64,000 nt of DNA from Tamlana sp. 2_MG-2023 (GTDB lineage Bacteria; Bacteroidota; Bacteroidia; Flavobacteriales; Flavobacteriaceae). Below are positions 52,367 to 61,626 of this stretch, piece by piece. Position 1 is the stretch's first letter. Every line of letters begins with the position of its first letter. The notes beneath the pieces were generated by a model that was given only the letters and a program-made list of their open reading frames with translations, was not told where the DNA came from and made no database searches. Position numbers and translations under genes: made by a program. Where the stretch lies: NCBI RefSeq assembly GCF_030548465.1, contig NZ_JAUOSF010000005.1, forward strand, positions 310,001-374,000, written 5' to 3'.

Positions 52367-52400
52367 AAAACCTCGAAACCCTGTTTCGAGGTTTTTTTTT
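52367..52400 (+). terminator. Terminator of putA
   Basis: A 12-bp perfect stem AAACCTCGAAAC/GTTTCGAGGTTT with a 3-base loop and a long U-tract. Confidence 0.9.
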
Positions 52401-52474
52401 GAACAGCGATAAGAAAAGATTATTGTGCACTCTTAAGCTTAAAAGTTGTTAATTTGCAGTATTAGAGTTTATAA

Positions 52475-53425
52475 ATGACAGGACAAGTATACAAATCTAC
52501 AGGCAGCTGGTACACGGTAAAAAATGACTTAGGACATACCTATGAGTGTCGTATAAAAGGGAAATTCCGCTTAAAAGGTATAAAAAGTACCAACCCCATT
52601 GCAGTTGGTGATCTTGTCGATTTTGAATTAGAAACAGATAACAATCAAGAGTCTGGAGTTATTCATAATATTCATGACCGAAGTAATTATATCGTTCGAA
52701 AATCTGTAAATCTATCTAAGCAAACGCATATCATTGCGGCTAATTTAGATCAGGTTTTTTTAATGATAACCATCAATAATCCGCCTACCCTTAGTAGTTT
52801 TATAGATCGTTTTTTGGTAACTGCAGAAGCTTATTCTATAAAAACCGTTTTACTTTTCAATAAAATAGATGTATACGACCAAGAAACACTGGATGAGGTA
52901 AGATACCTAGCGCATATCTATCGAAAAATAGGATATGAATGTATTGGTGTTTCAGCGATAACAGGCAAGAATATCGATAAGGTTAAGGCGCTTATGAAGG
53001 ATAAGGTAAGCATGTTTTCTGGGCATTCTGGTGTAGGTAAATCGACACTTGTAAATGCTATAGAACCAACATTAAATATTAAAACAAAAGCCATTTCCTC
53101 TCAGCACATGCAAGGACAACATACAACGACTTTTGCTGAAATGTTCGACTTAGATTTTGGAGCTAAAATTATAGATACGCCGGGAATTAAAGGTTTTGGT
53201 GTTGTTGATATGGAAAAGGAAGAAGTTGGTGATTACTTCCCTGAAATATTCAAGCTAAAACAAGACTGTAAGTTTAATAACTGCCTTCACGTTAAAGAAC
53301 CGCATTGTGCCGTAAAAAAAGCACTAGATAACGATGAAATAGAGTATTCACGTTATCGTAGTTATTTACAAATTATTGAAGGTGAAGACGAGCATTACAG
53401 AACAGATATTTGGGATAAGGAATGA
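52475..53425 (+). CDS. rsgA: Ribosome-maturation GTPase RsgA
   Basis: A 316-residue circularly permuted GTPase: the G4 motif LFNKIDVYD precedes the P-loop GHSGVGKSTLVNAI and G3 DTPGIKGFG. An N-terminal OB fold (YECRIKGKFRLKG) binds RNA, and a C-terminal zinc site uses Cys and His of CKFNNCLHVKEPHC. It tests late 30S subunit assembly. Its stop overlaps the dtd start by 4 bp, leading a chain of coupled small genes (dtd, ydjM-like, mazG-like, aroA). Confidence 0.96.
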   Translation: MTGQVYKSTGSWYTVKNDLGHTYECRIKGKFRLKGIKSTNPIAVGDLVDFELETDNNQESGVIHNIHDRSNYIVRKSVNLSKQTHIIAANLDQVFLMITINNPPTLSSFIDRFLVTAEAYSIKTVLLFNKIDVYDQETLDEVRYLAHIYRKIGYECIGVSAITGKNIDKVKALMKDKVSMFSGHSGVGKSTLVNAIEPTLNIKTKAISSQHMQGQHTTTFAEMFDLDFGAKIIDTPGIKGFGVVDMEKEEVGDYFPEIFKLKQDCKFNNCLHVKEPHCAVKKALDNDEIEYSRYRSYLQIIEGEDEHYRTDIWDKE

Positions 53426-53874
53426 AAATAGTTATTCAACGTGTTTCTAAGGCGAGTGTAACGATTGAAGGAGAGAAAGTTGCAAGTATCAATCAGGGAC
53501 TTCTAATCCTTTTAGGGATTGTTGCTGAAGACACTTCTGAAGACATCAAATGGCTAACCAATAAAATAGTGAATCTTCGTGTTTTTGAAGATGATCATGG
53601 TGTTATGAATAATTCGCTTAAAGCTTTAAATGGCGATGTTATTGTGGTAAGTCAGTTTACTTTACATGCAGGTACAAAAAAAGGAAACCGTCCAAGTTAT
53701 ATAAAAGCAGCAAAGCCAGATGTGGCTATTCCATTGTACAATGACTTCGTAAAACAACTTCAACAAGATTTAGGGAAACCTGTGCAAACCGGTCAGTTTG
53801 GCGCCGACATGAAAGTCGAACTACTAAACGACGGACCAGTAACCATTATCATAGATTCTAAAAACCGAGAATAA
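53422..53874 (+). CDS. dtd: D-aminoacyl-tRNA deacylase
   Basis: A 150-residue DTD that removes D-amino acids (and glycine) from mischarged tRNAs. The N-terminus MKIVIQRVSKASVTIEGE, the SQFTLHAGTKKGNRPS substrate motif and the GPVTIIIDS end (the Gly-cisPro motif) are diagnostic. It overlaps rsgA by 4 bp and the next gene by 1 bp, so it is translated from a polycistronic mRNA. Confidence 0.96.
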   Translation: MKIVIQRVSKASVTIEGEKVASINQGLLILLGIVAEDTSEDIKWLTNKIVNLRVFEDDHGVMNNSLKALNGDVIVVSQFTLHAGTKKGNRPSYIKAAKPDVAIPLYNDFVKQLQQDLGKPVQTGQFGADMKVELLNDGPVTIIIDSKNRE

Positions 53875-54419
53875 TGGCATCTATATTTGGTCATGGTGTT
53901 GTGGGATATGCATTAACAAAATTAGTAGATCAGAAGGATCTAAAATGGTTGCTTTTTGCAGCTATATTTTCAACTGTTTTGCCTGATTTTGATGTTGTCG
54001 CTTTCCGTTTAGGAATTCCTTATGAGCATGCTTTAGGGCATCGCGGACTTACGCATTCTATTTCATTTGCCTTTTTTTGGGCACTGTTTCTCATGTTAAC
54101 TTTAGGAAGGAAAAATAAAATCATTTGGTTTTTTGTTGTTTTATGTTCTACACTTTCTCACGGGGTTTTAGACGCTATGACATCTGGCGGAAAAGGGGTT
54201 GGGTTCTTTATTCCTTTTGATAATTCACGCTATTTTTTTCCGTTCCGACCTATAAAAGTATCACCAATTGGAGTAGATCGCTTTTTTTCAGAATGGGGAT
54301 TGAAAGTGCTTTATAGTGAATTTGTTTATATTGGACTCCCATGTATTATAGTTTTAGTAATTTTATATGCTTATAAAAAATATAATGGACATAAAAAACG
54401 CACAATTAATAGTAGATGA
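53874..54419 (+). CDS. YdjM/DUF457-type membrane-bound metal-dependent hydrolase
   Basis: A 181-residue protein with about four membrane helices. The His and Asp set DFDVVA, HRGLTHS and SHGVLDAMTSGG is the pattern of the YdjM/LexA-regulated membrane hydrolase family (DUF457), thought to bind metal at the membrane face. The substrate is not known. It overlaps dtd by 1 bp, and the following mazG-like gene starts inside it. Confidence 0.85.
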   Translation: MASIFGHGVVGYALTKLVDQKDLKWLLFAAIFSTVLPDFDVVAFRLGIPYEHALGHRGLTHSISFAFFWALFLMLTLGRKNKIIWFFVVLCSTLSHGVLDAMTSGGKGVGFFIPFDNSRYFFPFRPIKVSPIGVDRFFSEWGLKVLYSEFVYIGLPCIIVLVILYAYKKYNGHKKRTINSR

Positions 54420-54711
54420 ATGGATTAACGAGCACGGTGTTCGTTACTTTAATGAACTTACAAATATGGCGCAACTTACCGAAGAGGTAGGAGAGGTGGC
54501 GCGTATTATTGCTAGACGCTATGGCGAACAGAGTGAAAAGGAAAGTGACAAGGGTAAAGATTTAGGCGAAGAATTAGCCGATGTTTTATTCGTAGTGCTG
54601 TGTCTAGCCAATCAAACAGGAGTAGATTTGCAAGGAGCATTCGATAAAAGAATGGACAAGAAAGCAAAACGAGACCATGATAGGCATCATAATAACGAAA
54701 AATTAAAGTAA
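54385..54711 (+). CDS. MazG-like nucleotide pyrophosphohydrolase
   Basis: I start at the ATG at 54385 (MDIKNAQLIVDEW), giving 108 residues; the upstream ATG at 54367 adds six. Helical motifs LTEEVGEVARIIARRYGEQ and GEELADVLFVVLCLANQTGVD are the metal-binding E-E-x-x-E and E-x-x-D pairs of MazG/dUTPase-like enzymes, which hydrolyse (d)NTPs to monophosphates. The single domain is typical of the short family. It overlaps the previous gene by 35 bp and precedes aroA by 36 bp. Confidence 0.88.
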   Translation: MDIKNAQLIVDEWINEHGVRYFNELTNMAQLTEEVGEVARIIARRYGEQSEKESDKGKDLGEELADVLFVVLCLANQTGVDLQGAFDKRMDKKAKRDHDRHHNNEKLK

Positions 54712-54747
54712 ATTTACCGCTTCTTTAAAAAAGAAATTTTCTCGAAT

Positions 54748-55971
54748 ATGCACTTTACACTTCAAAAATCTAAAATAGCAAAACAATCATCTGTTCAAAT
54801 TACTGGTTCTAAAAGTGAATCAAATCGATTGTTATTGCTTCAAGCTTTATATCCAGAATTTAAACTGGAAAATGTTTCAAATTCAGATGATAGTAACTTA
54901 ATGACAGATGCTTTAAGTTCATCTGAAACTGTCGTTGATATTCATCACGCAGGAACCGCTATGCGTTTTTTAACGGCATATTTCTCCATTCAAGAAGGTC
55001 GTGAAACCGTAATTACGGGATCGAAGCGTATGAAGGAGCGTCCAATTAAAATATTGGTAAGTGCTTTAAAAGACTTAGGAGCTAAAATTAGTTATGTTGA
55101 AAACAAAGGTTTTCCTCCTATAAAGATCAAGGGTAAAAAGCTCTTGAACAATAAGGTGTCTTTAAAGGCCAATGTAAGTAGTCAATATATTTCAGCTTTG
55201 TTGTTAATTGCTTCAAAACTTGAAAACGGTATAGAGTTAACTTTAGAAGGTGAAATTACTTCAGTACCTTATATTAAAATGACTTTAGCTTTATTAGATG
55301 AAATTGGTGTTAAATCATCATTTGAAGGTAACGTGATCACGGTAAAACCAAATACAGAAAAATTAACTCCCAAAACCTTAACGGTAGAATCCGATTGGTC
55401 TTCGGCCTCTTATTACTTCAGTATCGTTGCTTTAAGCGATATTGGTACAGAAGTTACAATATCATCTTATAAAGAAAATTCATTACAAGGCGATTCAGCT
55501 TTAATTGAAATTTATAAAAACTTTGGTGTTTTTGCTACTTTTAATGGAAACGCTTTAACGATAAAAAAGGAAAGAGTAGGTGAAGAACGTTTGCATTTAG
55601 ATTTAAGAAATGCACCAGATATCGCGCAAACGATCGCAGTGTCTTGTTTTGCCCTAGGAATGCCATGCTATTTAACAGGATTACATACTTTAAAAATTAA
55701 GGAAACCGATAGATTGGTAGCCTTAAAAACTGAAATTGAAAAATTAGGTGGAGAGGTAAGAATTACTGATGAATCTTTACATTTAAAGGCATCAAAAGAT
55801 TTTAATAGTTTAGTGCCTATTGCAACGTATAACGACCATAGAATGGCTATGGCATTTGCACCAATGGCTTTAAAAGTGCCAATTATTATTGAAGATGCGA
55901 TGGTGGTTTCAAAGTCATACCCAACGTTTTGGGAAGACCTTGAGGCTATAGGGTTTCAAATAACTAAATAA
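54748..55971 (+). CDS. aroA: 3-phosphoshikimate 1-carboxyvinyltransferase (EPSP synthase)
   Basis: The 407-residue enzyme joins shikimate 3-phosphate and PEP. GSKSESNRLL, HHAGTAMRFLTAYF (corresponding to the glyphosate-site loop), SQYISALLL, LKIKETDRLVALKTE and the C-terminal TYNDHRMAMAFAP are present in order. Several motif residues differ from the E. coli form, as is common in Bacteroidetes. It ends a chain of tightly packed genes beginning at rsgA, though the 36-bp gap could hold a start. Confidence 0.93.
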   Translation: MHFTLQKSKIAKQSSVQITGSKSESNRLLLLQALYPEFKLENVSNSDDSNLMTDALSSSETVVDIHHAGTAMRFLTAYFSIQEGRETVITGSKRMKERPIKILVSALKDLGAKISYVENKGFPPIKIKGKKLLNNKVSLKANVSSQYISALLLIASKLENGIELTLEGEITSVPYIKMTLALLDEIGVKSSFEGNVITVKPNTEKLTPKTLTVESDWSSASYYFSIVALSDIGTEVTISSYKENSLQGDSALIEIYKNFGVFATFNGNALTIKKERVGEERLHLDLRNAPDIAQTIAVSCFALGMPCYLTGLHTLKIKETDRLVALKTEIEKLGGEVRITDESLHLKASKDFNSLVPIATYNDHRMAMAFAPMALKVPIIIEDAMVVSKSYPTFWEDLEAIGFQITK

Positions 55972-55986
55972 TAATCACGTATTTAC

Positions 55987-56018
55987 TTGACAAGGCCTAT
56001 TCTCAGATTGTATATTTG
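55987..56018 (+). promoter_or_regulatory. Promoter of queA
   Basis: TTG (55987-55989) and TATATTTG (56011-56018) with 21 bp between them are a near-perfect Bacteroidetes housekeeping promoter. The predicted start near 56024 leaves a leader of about 27 bases. Confidence 0.7.
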
Positions 56019-56050
56019 CAGCTTTCTCATAAAAATAATAAACAACACCT

Positions 56051-57100
56051 ATGAAATTATCAAACTTCGGTTTCGAATTACCTGATGAATTATTAGCAGA
56101 ATTTCCTGCTGAAAATAGAGATGAATCTCGTTTAATGGTTTTAAATAGAAAAGAGCAAACTATTGAACATAAAATGTTTAAAGATTTAATCGACTATTTT
56201 AAAGAGGATGATGTTTTAATTCTGAATAACACTAAAGTTTTTCCAGCGCGTTTATATGGTAATAAAGAAAAAACTGGAGCGAGAATTGAGGTTTTCTTAT
56301 TAAGAGAATTAAATGAAGAGCAACGCCTTTGGGATGTTTTGGTAGATCCGGCACGTAAAATAAGAATTGGTAACAAGCTTTATTTTGGTGATGATGATAC
56401 CTTAGTTGCTGAGGTTATTGATAACACCACATCAAGAGGACGTACTTTGCGTTTCTTATATGATGGGTCTTACAGAGAGTTCCGTTTAAAATTAAATGAA
56501 CTAGGAGAAACACCACTTCCTAAATATATTAAAAGAGATGTGCAACCAGAAGATGAAGAGCGTTACCAAACGATTTTCGCTAAAAATGAAGGCGCTGTAG
56601 CAGCACCAACTGCTGGTCTTCACTTTTCAAAACACTTATTAAAACGTTTAGAAATTAAAGGTGTTAATTTTGCTGAAGTGACTTTACACGTTGGTTTAGG
56701 GACTTTTAATCCAGTTGAGGTTGAAGATTTATCGAAACACAAAATGGATAGCGAAGAACTTAAAATTGATGAAAAAGCGGTAGGTATCGTTAATAAAGGA
56801 ATTGAAGAAAAACGTCGTGTTTGTGCTGTAGGTACAACCGCTATGCGTGCTATTGAAAGTGCGGTGTCTTCAAGTGGTCGCTTAAATGAAATTGAAGGGT
56901 GGACCAATAAATTTATCTTTCCTCCATATGAATTTAGCATCGCTAACAGTATGATTACAAACTTTCATACGCCAAAATCAACATTATTAATGATGGTTTC
57001 TGCATTTGCTGGTCACGATTTTATGAAACGTGCTTACGACGAAGCTGTAAAAGAAGGTTATAAATTCTATAGTTATGGTGATGCGATGTTAATCATCTAA
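56051..57100 (+). CDS. queA: tRNA preQ1 ribosyltransferase-isomerase
   Basis: The 349-residue enzyme transfers and isomerises the ribose of SAM to preQ1 in tRNA on the way to queuosine. [24 protein letters not shown], the [10 protein letters not shown] block, PTAGLHF and [11 protein letters not shown](N)PVEVED are family signatures, and [18 protein letters not shown] closes the protein. It has a strong promoter of its own and a terminator, so it is monocistronic. Confidence 0.97.
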   Translation: MKLSNFGFELPDELLAEFPAENRDESRLMVLNRKEQTIEHKMFKDLIDYFKEDDVLILNNTKVFPARLYGNKEKTGARIEVFLLRELNEEQRLWDVLVDPARKIRIGNKLYFGDDDTLVAEVIDNTTSRGRTLRFLYDGSYREFRLKLNELGETPLPKYIKRDVQPEDEERYQTIFAKNEGAVAAPTAGLHFSKHLLKRLEIKGVNFAEVTLHVGLGTFNPVEVEDLSKHKMDSEELKIDEKAVGIVNKGIEEKRRVCAVGTTAMRAIESAVSSSGRLNEIEGWTNKFIFPPYEFSIANSMITNFHTPKSTLLMMVSAFAGHDFMKRAYDEAVKEGYKFYSYGDAMLII

Positions 57101-57124
57101 TTTGGAAAAACGTTAAAATATAAT

Positions 57125-57155
57125 AAGAGCCTCTTTTTTAGGGGCTCTTTTTTTT
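57125..57155 (+). terminator. Terminator of queA
   Basis: Stem AAGAGCC/GGCTCTT (57125-57131, 57143-57149) followed by a U-tract of eight or more. Confidence 0.85.
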
Positions 57156-57221
57156 GTACACGATGAATGTATTCATTTCAAATCTGTATTCTAATTTGCT
57201 TTCACTATTTTTGCAACTCTT

Positions 57222-58262
57222 ATGGCAACAGGAAAAAAAGACATACGCGCATTAACTAAAGAACAACTTCGAGATTTCTTTGTAAAGGGAGGTGATAAAG
57301 CCTTTCGTGGCAATCAAGTTTACGAGTGGTTGTGGCAAAAAGCAGCACATACTTTTGACGATATGACGAATATTTCAAAAGCAACACGTGATATGCTTGA
57401 AGCAAATTTCGTTATCAACCACATTGAAGTGGACACCATGCAACGCAGTAACGATGGTACCGTAAAAAATGCAGTACGATTACATGATGGATTAATCGTA
57501 GAATCCGTTTTAATCCCAACAGCTACGCGTACTACGGCTTGTGTTTCCAGTCAGGTGGGCTGTAGTTTAGATTGTAAATTTTGTGCAACAGCGCGTTTAA
57601 AACGCATGCGGAACCTCAATCCAGATGAAATTTACGATCAGGTGGTTGCTATTGACAATGAAAGTAGATTGTATCATAACCGACCTTTAAGTAATATTGT
57701 TTTTATGGGTATGGGAGAACCACTCATGAACTATAACAATGTAATTAAAGCCATTGATAAAATTACCTCTGAAGAAGGTCTTGGCATGTCCCCAAAGCGT
57801 ATCACGGTTTCAACTTCTGGAGTGCCAAAGATGATTAGAAAGATGGCCGATGATGAGGTGAAATTCAATTTAGCCGTGTCATTACACTCGGCTATTGACG
57901 AAGTGCGTACATCTATTATGCCTTTCAATGAAACCTTTCCTTTAGAAGATTTACGAGAAGCTTTAGAGTATTGGTACTTAAAAACCAAACGTAAAATAAG
58001 TTATGAATATGTCGTTTGGAACGGTATTAATGACAGCCAAAAAGATATTGATGCCTTTGTTAAGTTTTGTAAATACGTGCCATGTAAAGTCAATATCATT
58101 GAATATAACCCTATTGATGATGGAGAATTTCAACAAGCTACCAATGAGGCCTTAGAAAATTATATTTCAACTTTAGAAAAAAATAGAATTGTGGTGAATG
58201 TGCGTCGCAGTCGCGGAAAAGATATTGATGCGGCATGCGGACAATTAGCGAATAAAACGTAA
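57222..58262 (+). CDS. rlmN: 23S rRNA/tRNA adenine-C2 methyltransferase
   Basis: A 346-residue radical-SAM enzyme that methylates A2503 of 23S rRNA and some tRNAs. The cluster motif is C-SLD-C-KF-C in GCSLDCKFCATARLKRM. The N-terminal part (FRGNQVYEWLWQKAAHTFDDM) is the usual RNA-binding accessory domain, and a late Cys in GKDIDAACGQL is the methyl-carrying residue. A TATTTTTG element at 57206-57213 just upstream is a possible -7 promoter. The next gene follows after 47 bp. Confidence 0.96.
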   Translation: MATGKKDIRALTKEQLRDFFVKGGDKAFRGNQVYEWLWQKAAHTFDDMTNISKATRDMLEANFVINHIEVDTMQRSNDGTVKNAVRLHDGLIVESVLIPTATRTTACVSSQVGCSLDCKFCATARLKRMRNLNPDEIYDQVVAIDNESRLYHNRPLSNIVFMGMGEPLMNYNNVIKAIDKITSEEGLGMSPKRITVSTSGVPKMIRKMADDEVKFNLAVSLHSAIDEVRTSIMPFNETFPLEDLREALEYWYLKTKRKISYEYVVWNGINDSQKDIDAFVKFCKYVPCKVNIIEYNPIDDGEFQQATNEALENYISTLEKNRIVVNVRRSRGKDIDAACGQLANKT

Positions 58263-58309
58263 AAAATTATTTTCTATCACTTATATTTGAATACTCATAA
58301 TTCCAGCGT

Positions 58310-59287
58310 TTGAAAATAGTAGAGCAAATTAAACAACCTATAGCCTTTGAAATGGAACTTTTCGAACAAAAGTTTCTGTTGTCAATGTCTAGTAAAGTCG
58401 CTTTGCTTAACCGAATTACCACCTACATTGTAAATAGAAAAGGGAAGCAAATGCGCCCAATGTTTGTGTTTTTAGTGGCTAAAATGGTGTCCAATGGGGA
58501 AGTAAGCGAACGTACTTATCGTGGGGCTTCAGTTATCGAACTCATTCACACCGCTACTTTAGTGCATGACGATGTGGTGGATGATAGCAACCGTCGTCGC
58601 GGCTTTTTCTCTGTAAATGCGCTTTGGAAAAATAAAATTGCTGTTTTAATTGGTGATTTCCTGCTTTCAAAAGGGCTCCTTTTATCTATTGATAATAACG
58701 ATTTTGATTTACTGAAAATCATATCGATTGCTGTTCGCGAAATGAGTGAAGGTGAATTGCTTCAAATTGAAAAAGCACGTAAACTTGATATTACTGAAGC
58801 TGTTTACTACGAAATTATTCGTCAGAAAACAGCAACCCTAATTGCAGCATGTTGTAGTTTGGGAGCCGCTTCCGTAAAGCCAGATTCAACTCATGTTGAA
58901 ACCATGCGTAAATTTGGGGAACTTATTGGTATGGCCTTCCAAATAAAAGATGATTTATTTGATTACGGGAGTGCCAAAATAGGAAAGCCTACCGGTATTG
59001 ATATCAAAGAGCAAAAAATGACCTTGCCTTTAATTTATGTGCTCAACCATGCTTCTAAAGCAGATAAAAAATGGTTAATCAACTCCATTAAAAATCATAA
59101 TAAAGACACGAAACGTGTTAAAGAAGTGATTGCTTTTGTGAAGGAAAACGGGGGTCTAGACTATGCTGTTGAAAAAATGAAGCAGTTTCAAAATGAGGCG
59201 CTTCAGCTGTTAAATACTTACCCAAGTTCCGAATTTAAATCTTCGCTAGAACTTATGGTCAACTACGTGATCGACAGGAAGAAGTAG
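58310..59287 (+). CDS. Polyprenyl diphosphate synthase, long chain
   Basis: The 325-residue trans-prenyltransferase has both Asp-rich motifs: HDDVVDDSNRRRG (first) and FQIKDDLFDYG (second), plus KGKQMRPMFVFL for substrate phosphates. It elongates farnesyl or geranylgeranyl diphosphate to the side chain of menaquinone; octaprenyl/heptaprenyl chain length cannot be read with certainty. The start is TTG (MKIVEQIKQPIAFEMELFE). It follows rlmN and may share its transcript. Confidence 0.92.
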   Translation: MKIVEQIKQPIAFEMELFEQKFLLSMSSKVALLNRITTYIVNRKGKQMRPMFVFLVAKMVSNGEVSERTYRGASVIELIHTATLVHDDVVDDSNRRRGFFSVNALWKNKIAVLIGDFLLSKGLLLSIDNNDFDLLKIISIAVREMSEGELLQIEKARKLDITEAVYYEIIRQKTATLIAACCSLGAASVKPDSTHVETMRKFGELIGMAFQIKDDLFDYGSAKIGKPTGIDIKEQKMTLPLIYVLNHASKADKKWLINSIKNHNKDTKRVKEVIAFVKENGGLDYAVEKMKQFQNEALQLLNTYPSSEFKSSLELMVNYVIDRKK

Positions 59288-59373
59288 CGATAGAATCTTG
59301 TCGTATCAATAAATTGCGTAAATTCATAATTGGTGTTTTGTAAATTTTCGTATCTAATTGTGTTCCAAAAACT

Positions 59374-60627
59374 ATGAAAAACAAACTTATTATTTTTATC
59401 CGTAGAATTCGAGAGCATTTATGGTTCAGGCCATTACTGTTTTGTTTGTTGTCGGTAGCTGCGGCTTTATTTGCACATCAAGCGGATGAAACGCCTCTAA
59501 ATGATTTGGTTCCAGAAATACAAACAGCATCTATAGAAGATCTTTTAGATATTTTGTCGGCGAGCATGTTGGTGATCGCCATATTTGCTGTAGGATCCAT
59601 GCTTTCAGCTTATTCGGCTGCAGGTAGAACCGCAACGCCAAGATCATTTAGAATTGTTATTACCGATGATGTTTCTCAATATGCACTTTCAACTTTTATA
59701 GGAGCATTTATATTTAGTATTGTGGCTACAGTAGCCTTAGAAAATGGTTATTATAATAAGGCTGGAAAGTTTATACTCTTTATCATCACTTTAGTGTTTT
59801 TTACAGCAGTAATTCTCGTTTTTTTAAGATGGGTAGATCGTATTTCACGATTAGGAAGATTAGAACACACCATTTTACAAGTTGAAGAAGTTGCTATAGA
59901 ATCGTTATCAAATTATATTAAAAATCCGCTACGAAAAGGGGTACCCATAATTGATGACTTTAAAAATGGAAAACCTGTGTTTGCCCATTCTACGGGATAT
60001 CTTCAAAACATAAACATGGAGCGTTTGCAGGAATTGGCAGAAACGTTCGATTTAAGAGTTCGATTAAATTGTTTACCAGGTAAATTTGTAAATGAAAATT
60101 TAGAAATCGCCTTTGTGAGTTCAAATAGTAAAATAGATATTTCTGAAGTATCTAAAAAGATAAACGAAGCTATTGAAATTGGGCATACAAGGTTGTTTGA
60201 TGAGGATCCAAGGTTCGGATTAATTACCTTAACGGAAATTGCCAGTAGGGCTTTATCACCTGGCATTAATGACCCTGGAACAGCCATTCAGATTATTGGT
60301 AGCCATGAACGACTCTTTTTTCTGTGGAATGATAGAAATGAGGAAAAATTAGAAAATAAAGTGGTTTACGACCGTGTAGAAGTTCCTGAAATAGAGATGA
60401 ACGATTTCTTTGATGATGCTTTTAAACCTATTTCTAGGGATGGTTCTGGATTTATAGAAGTGATGTTGCGTATGCAAAAGGTATTCTCGTCATTAGATAC
60501 TATAAATCATTCCGAGATTAAATCGGCTTCAAAAAAACATTCTAAATATGCATTTACTAGGGCAGTAGCCTCTATTAACGTGGAAGATGATCTTAAAATT
60601 TTAAAAAAAGTAGCTTTGTTTAAATAA
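59374..60627 (+). CDS. DUF2254 membrane protein
   Basis: A 417-residue inner-membrane protein with a basic start, then about four hydrophobic segments within the first 160 residues (FRPLLFCLLSVAAALFA, SASMLVIAIFAVGSMLSAY, TFIGAFIFSIVATVAL, FILFIITLVFFTAVILVFL), and a soluble C-terminal part with ALSPGINDPGTAIQI. The sequence SAYSAAGRTATPRSFRIVI and that C-terminal motif match DUF2254, whose function is unknown to me. It is convergent with the transglutaminase gene. Confidence 0.85.
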   Translation: MKNKLIIFIRRIREHLWFRPLLFCLLSVAAALFAHQADETPLNDLVPEIQTASIEDLLDILSASMLVIAIFAVGSMLSAYSAAGRTATPRSFRIVITDDVSQYALSTFIGAFIFSIVATVALENGYYNKAGKFILFIITLVFFTAVILVFLRWVDRISRLGRLEHTILQVEEVAIESLSNYIKNPLRKGVPIIDDFKNGKPVFAHSTGYLQNINMERLQELAETFDLRVRLNCLPGKFVNENLEIAFVSSNSKIDISEVSKKINEAIEIGHTRLFDEDPRFGLITLTEIASRALSPGINDPGTAIQIIGSHERLFFLWNDRNEEKLENKVVYDRVEVPEIEMNDFFDDAFKPISRDGSGFIEVMLRMQKVFSSLDTINHSEIKSASKKHSKYAFTRAVASINVEDDLKILKKVALFK

Positions 60628-60663
60628 TAAATATTCCTTTAGAAAACCATAAACGTTAAAGGT

Positions 60664-61620
60664 TTATTGCTGTTGTTGCTGGTTTGGTATGTTTTGAAGA
60701 CTTTGCCTATAGCTATTGCGGTGTGTAACGTGTTCGCCTTCATTAGAAGGGTAAGACTTGTTGTTACCAATGCTTTTCGTGGTATTAATTTCAACTTTTA
60801 CAAATAGGTCTTCTTCAGATTGACCTGAGTAAACGCCTTTTACAGGTGTACAATCTTTAAAATTTCTGCCAACAGCAAGTCGTACATGGTATTGGTTAGC
60901 TATAATATTATTTGTAGGGTCGAGTCCTAGCCAACCATAAAATGGAATGTAAACTTCTACCCAAGCATGTGTAGCACCTTCACCTCTAGAGTTATCATCA
61001 TTAGGACAGATATAACCACTAACATAGCGTGCAGGAATGTCTAGCATTCTAACCAATTGAATGAGTAAAATGGTGAAGTCTTGGCAAACACCCGCTTTTA
61101 AAGTCCATATGTCATTGAGATTTGAATCCACATTCGTTATGCCTTGAATGTATTTAAAGTTGTTAAACACATAATCACAAAGCGCCATAGTGGCTTTAAA
61201 CGGCGTCAAGCGACGTAAATCATGGGAATCTATAAGATTAGAAATTTCATGAGTGCCGTCAAAAGGTTTATGGTTTAAAAAATCCATAAACAGTGGACTA
61301 TATTTTAACTGCTTGTAAGTATCCCATTGTTGTTCCAACGGTGCTTGATCCTCAGGAAGTGCTTTTTCAAAAGTTACGGCTTCAACTTCAGAGATGATAG
61401 ATAATTGATTGTGTGGTTCAATAATCATGAACGTGCCAACGGTATTGCCATAGAAATCCTTGCGGGTCTCAATGGTAGGGTTATTTGTAATACTTAGGGT
61501 ATGCGATGGAATATTTTGATACTCATCTTGAATGGGATGAAGCATCATTTGACTAGCGGCATCATAAACTGAATCACTATAGTTGTATTCTGTAATGTGT
61601 TTTATATAAAATGTTGGCAT
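60664..61620 (-). CDS. Transglutaminase-like cysteine peptidase family protein
   Basis: A 318-residue protein with an N-terminal beta domain (transglutaminase N-terminal type, HITEYNYSDSVYDAASQM) and a core with the Cys-His-Asp triad: Cys in GVCQDFTILL, His in ATHAWVEVYI, Asp in WLGLDPTNN. No signal peptide is evident. A Gln-rich tail ends the protein. It is third in a row after an ATP-grasp and an alpha-E gene, a conserved partnership proposed to make or process peptide tags. The substrate is unknown. Confidence 0.88.
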   Translation of the reverse strand: MPTFYIKHITEYNYSDSVYDAASQMMLHPIQDEYQNIPSHTLSITNNPTIETRKDFYGNTVGTFMIIEPHNQLSIISEVEAVTFEKALPEDQAPLEQQWDTYKQLKYSPLFMDFLNHKPFDGTHEISNLIDSHDLRRLTPFKATMALCDYVFNNFKYIQGITNVDSNLNDIWTLKAGVCQDFTILLIQLVRMLDIPARYVSGYICPNDDNSRGEGATHAWVEVYIPFYGWLGLDPTNNIIANQYHVRLAVGRNFKDCTPVKGVYSGQSEEDLFVKVEINTTKSIGNNKSYPSNEGEHVTHRNSYRQSLQNIPNQQQQQ

Positions 61621-61626
61621 AATTGT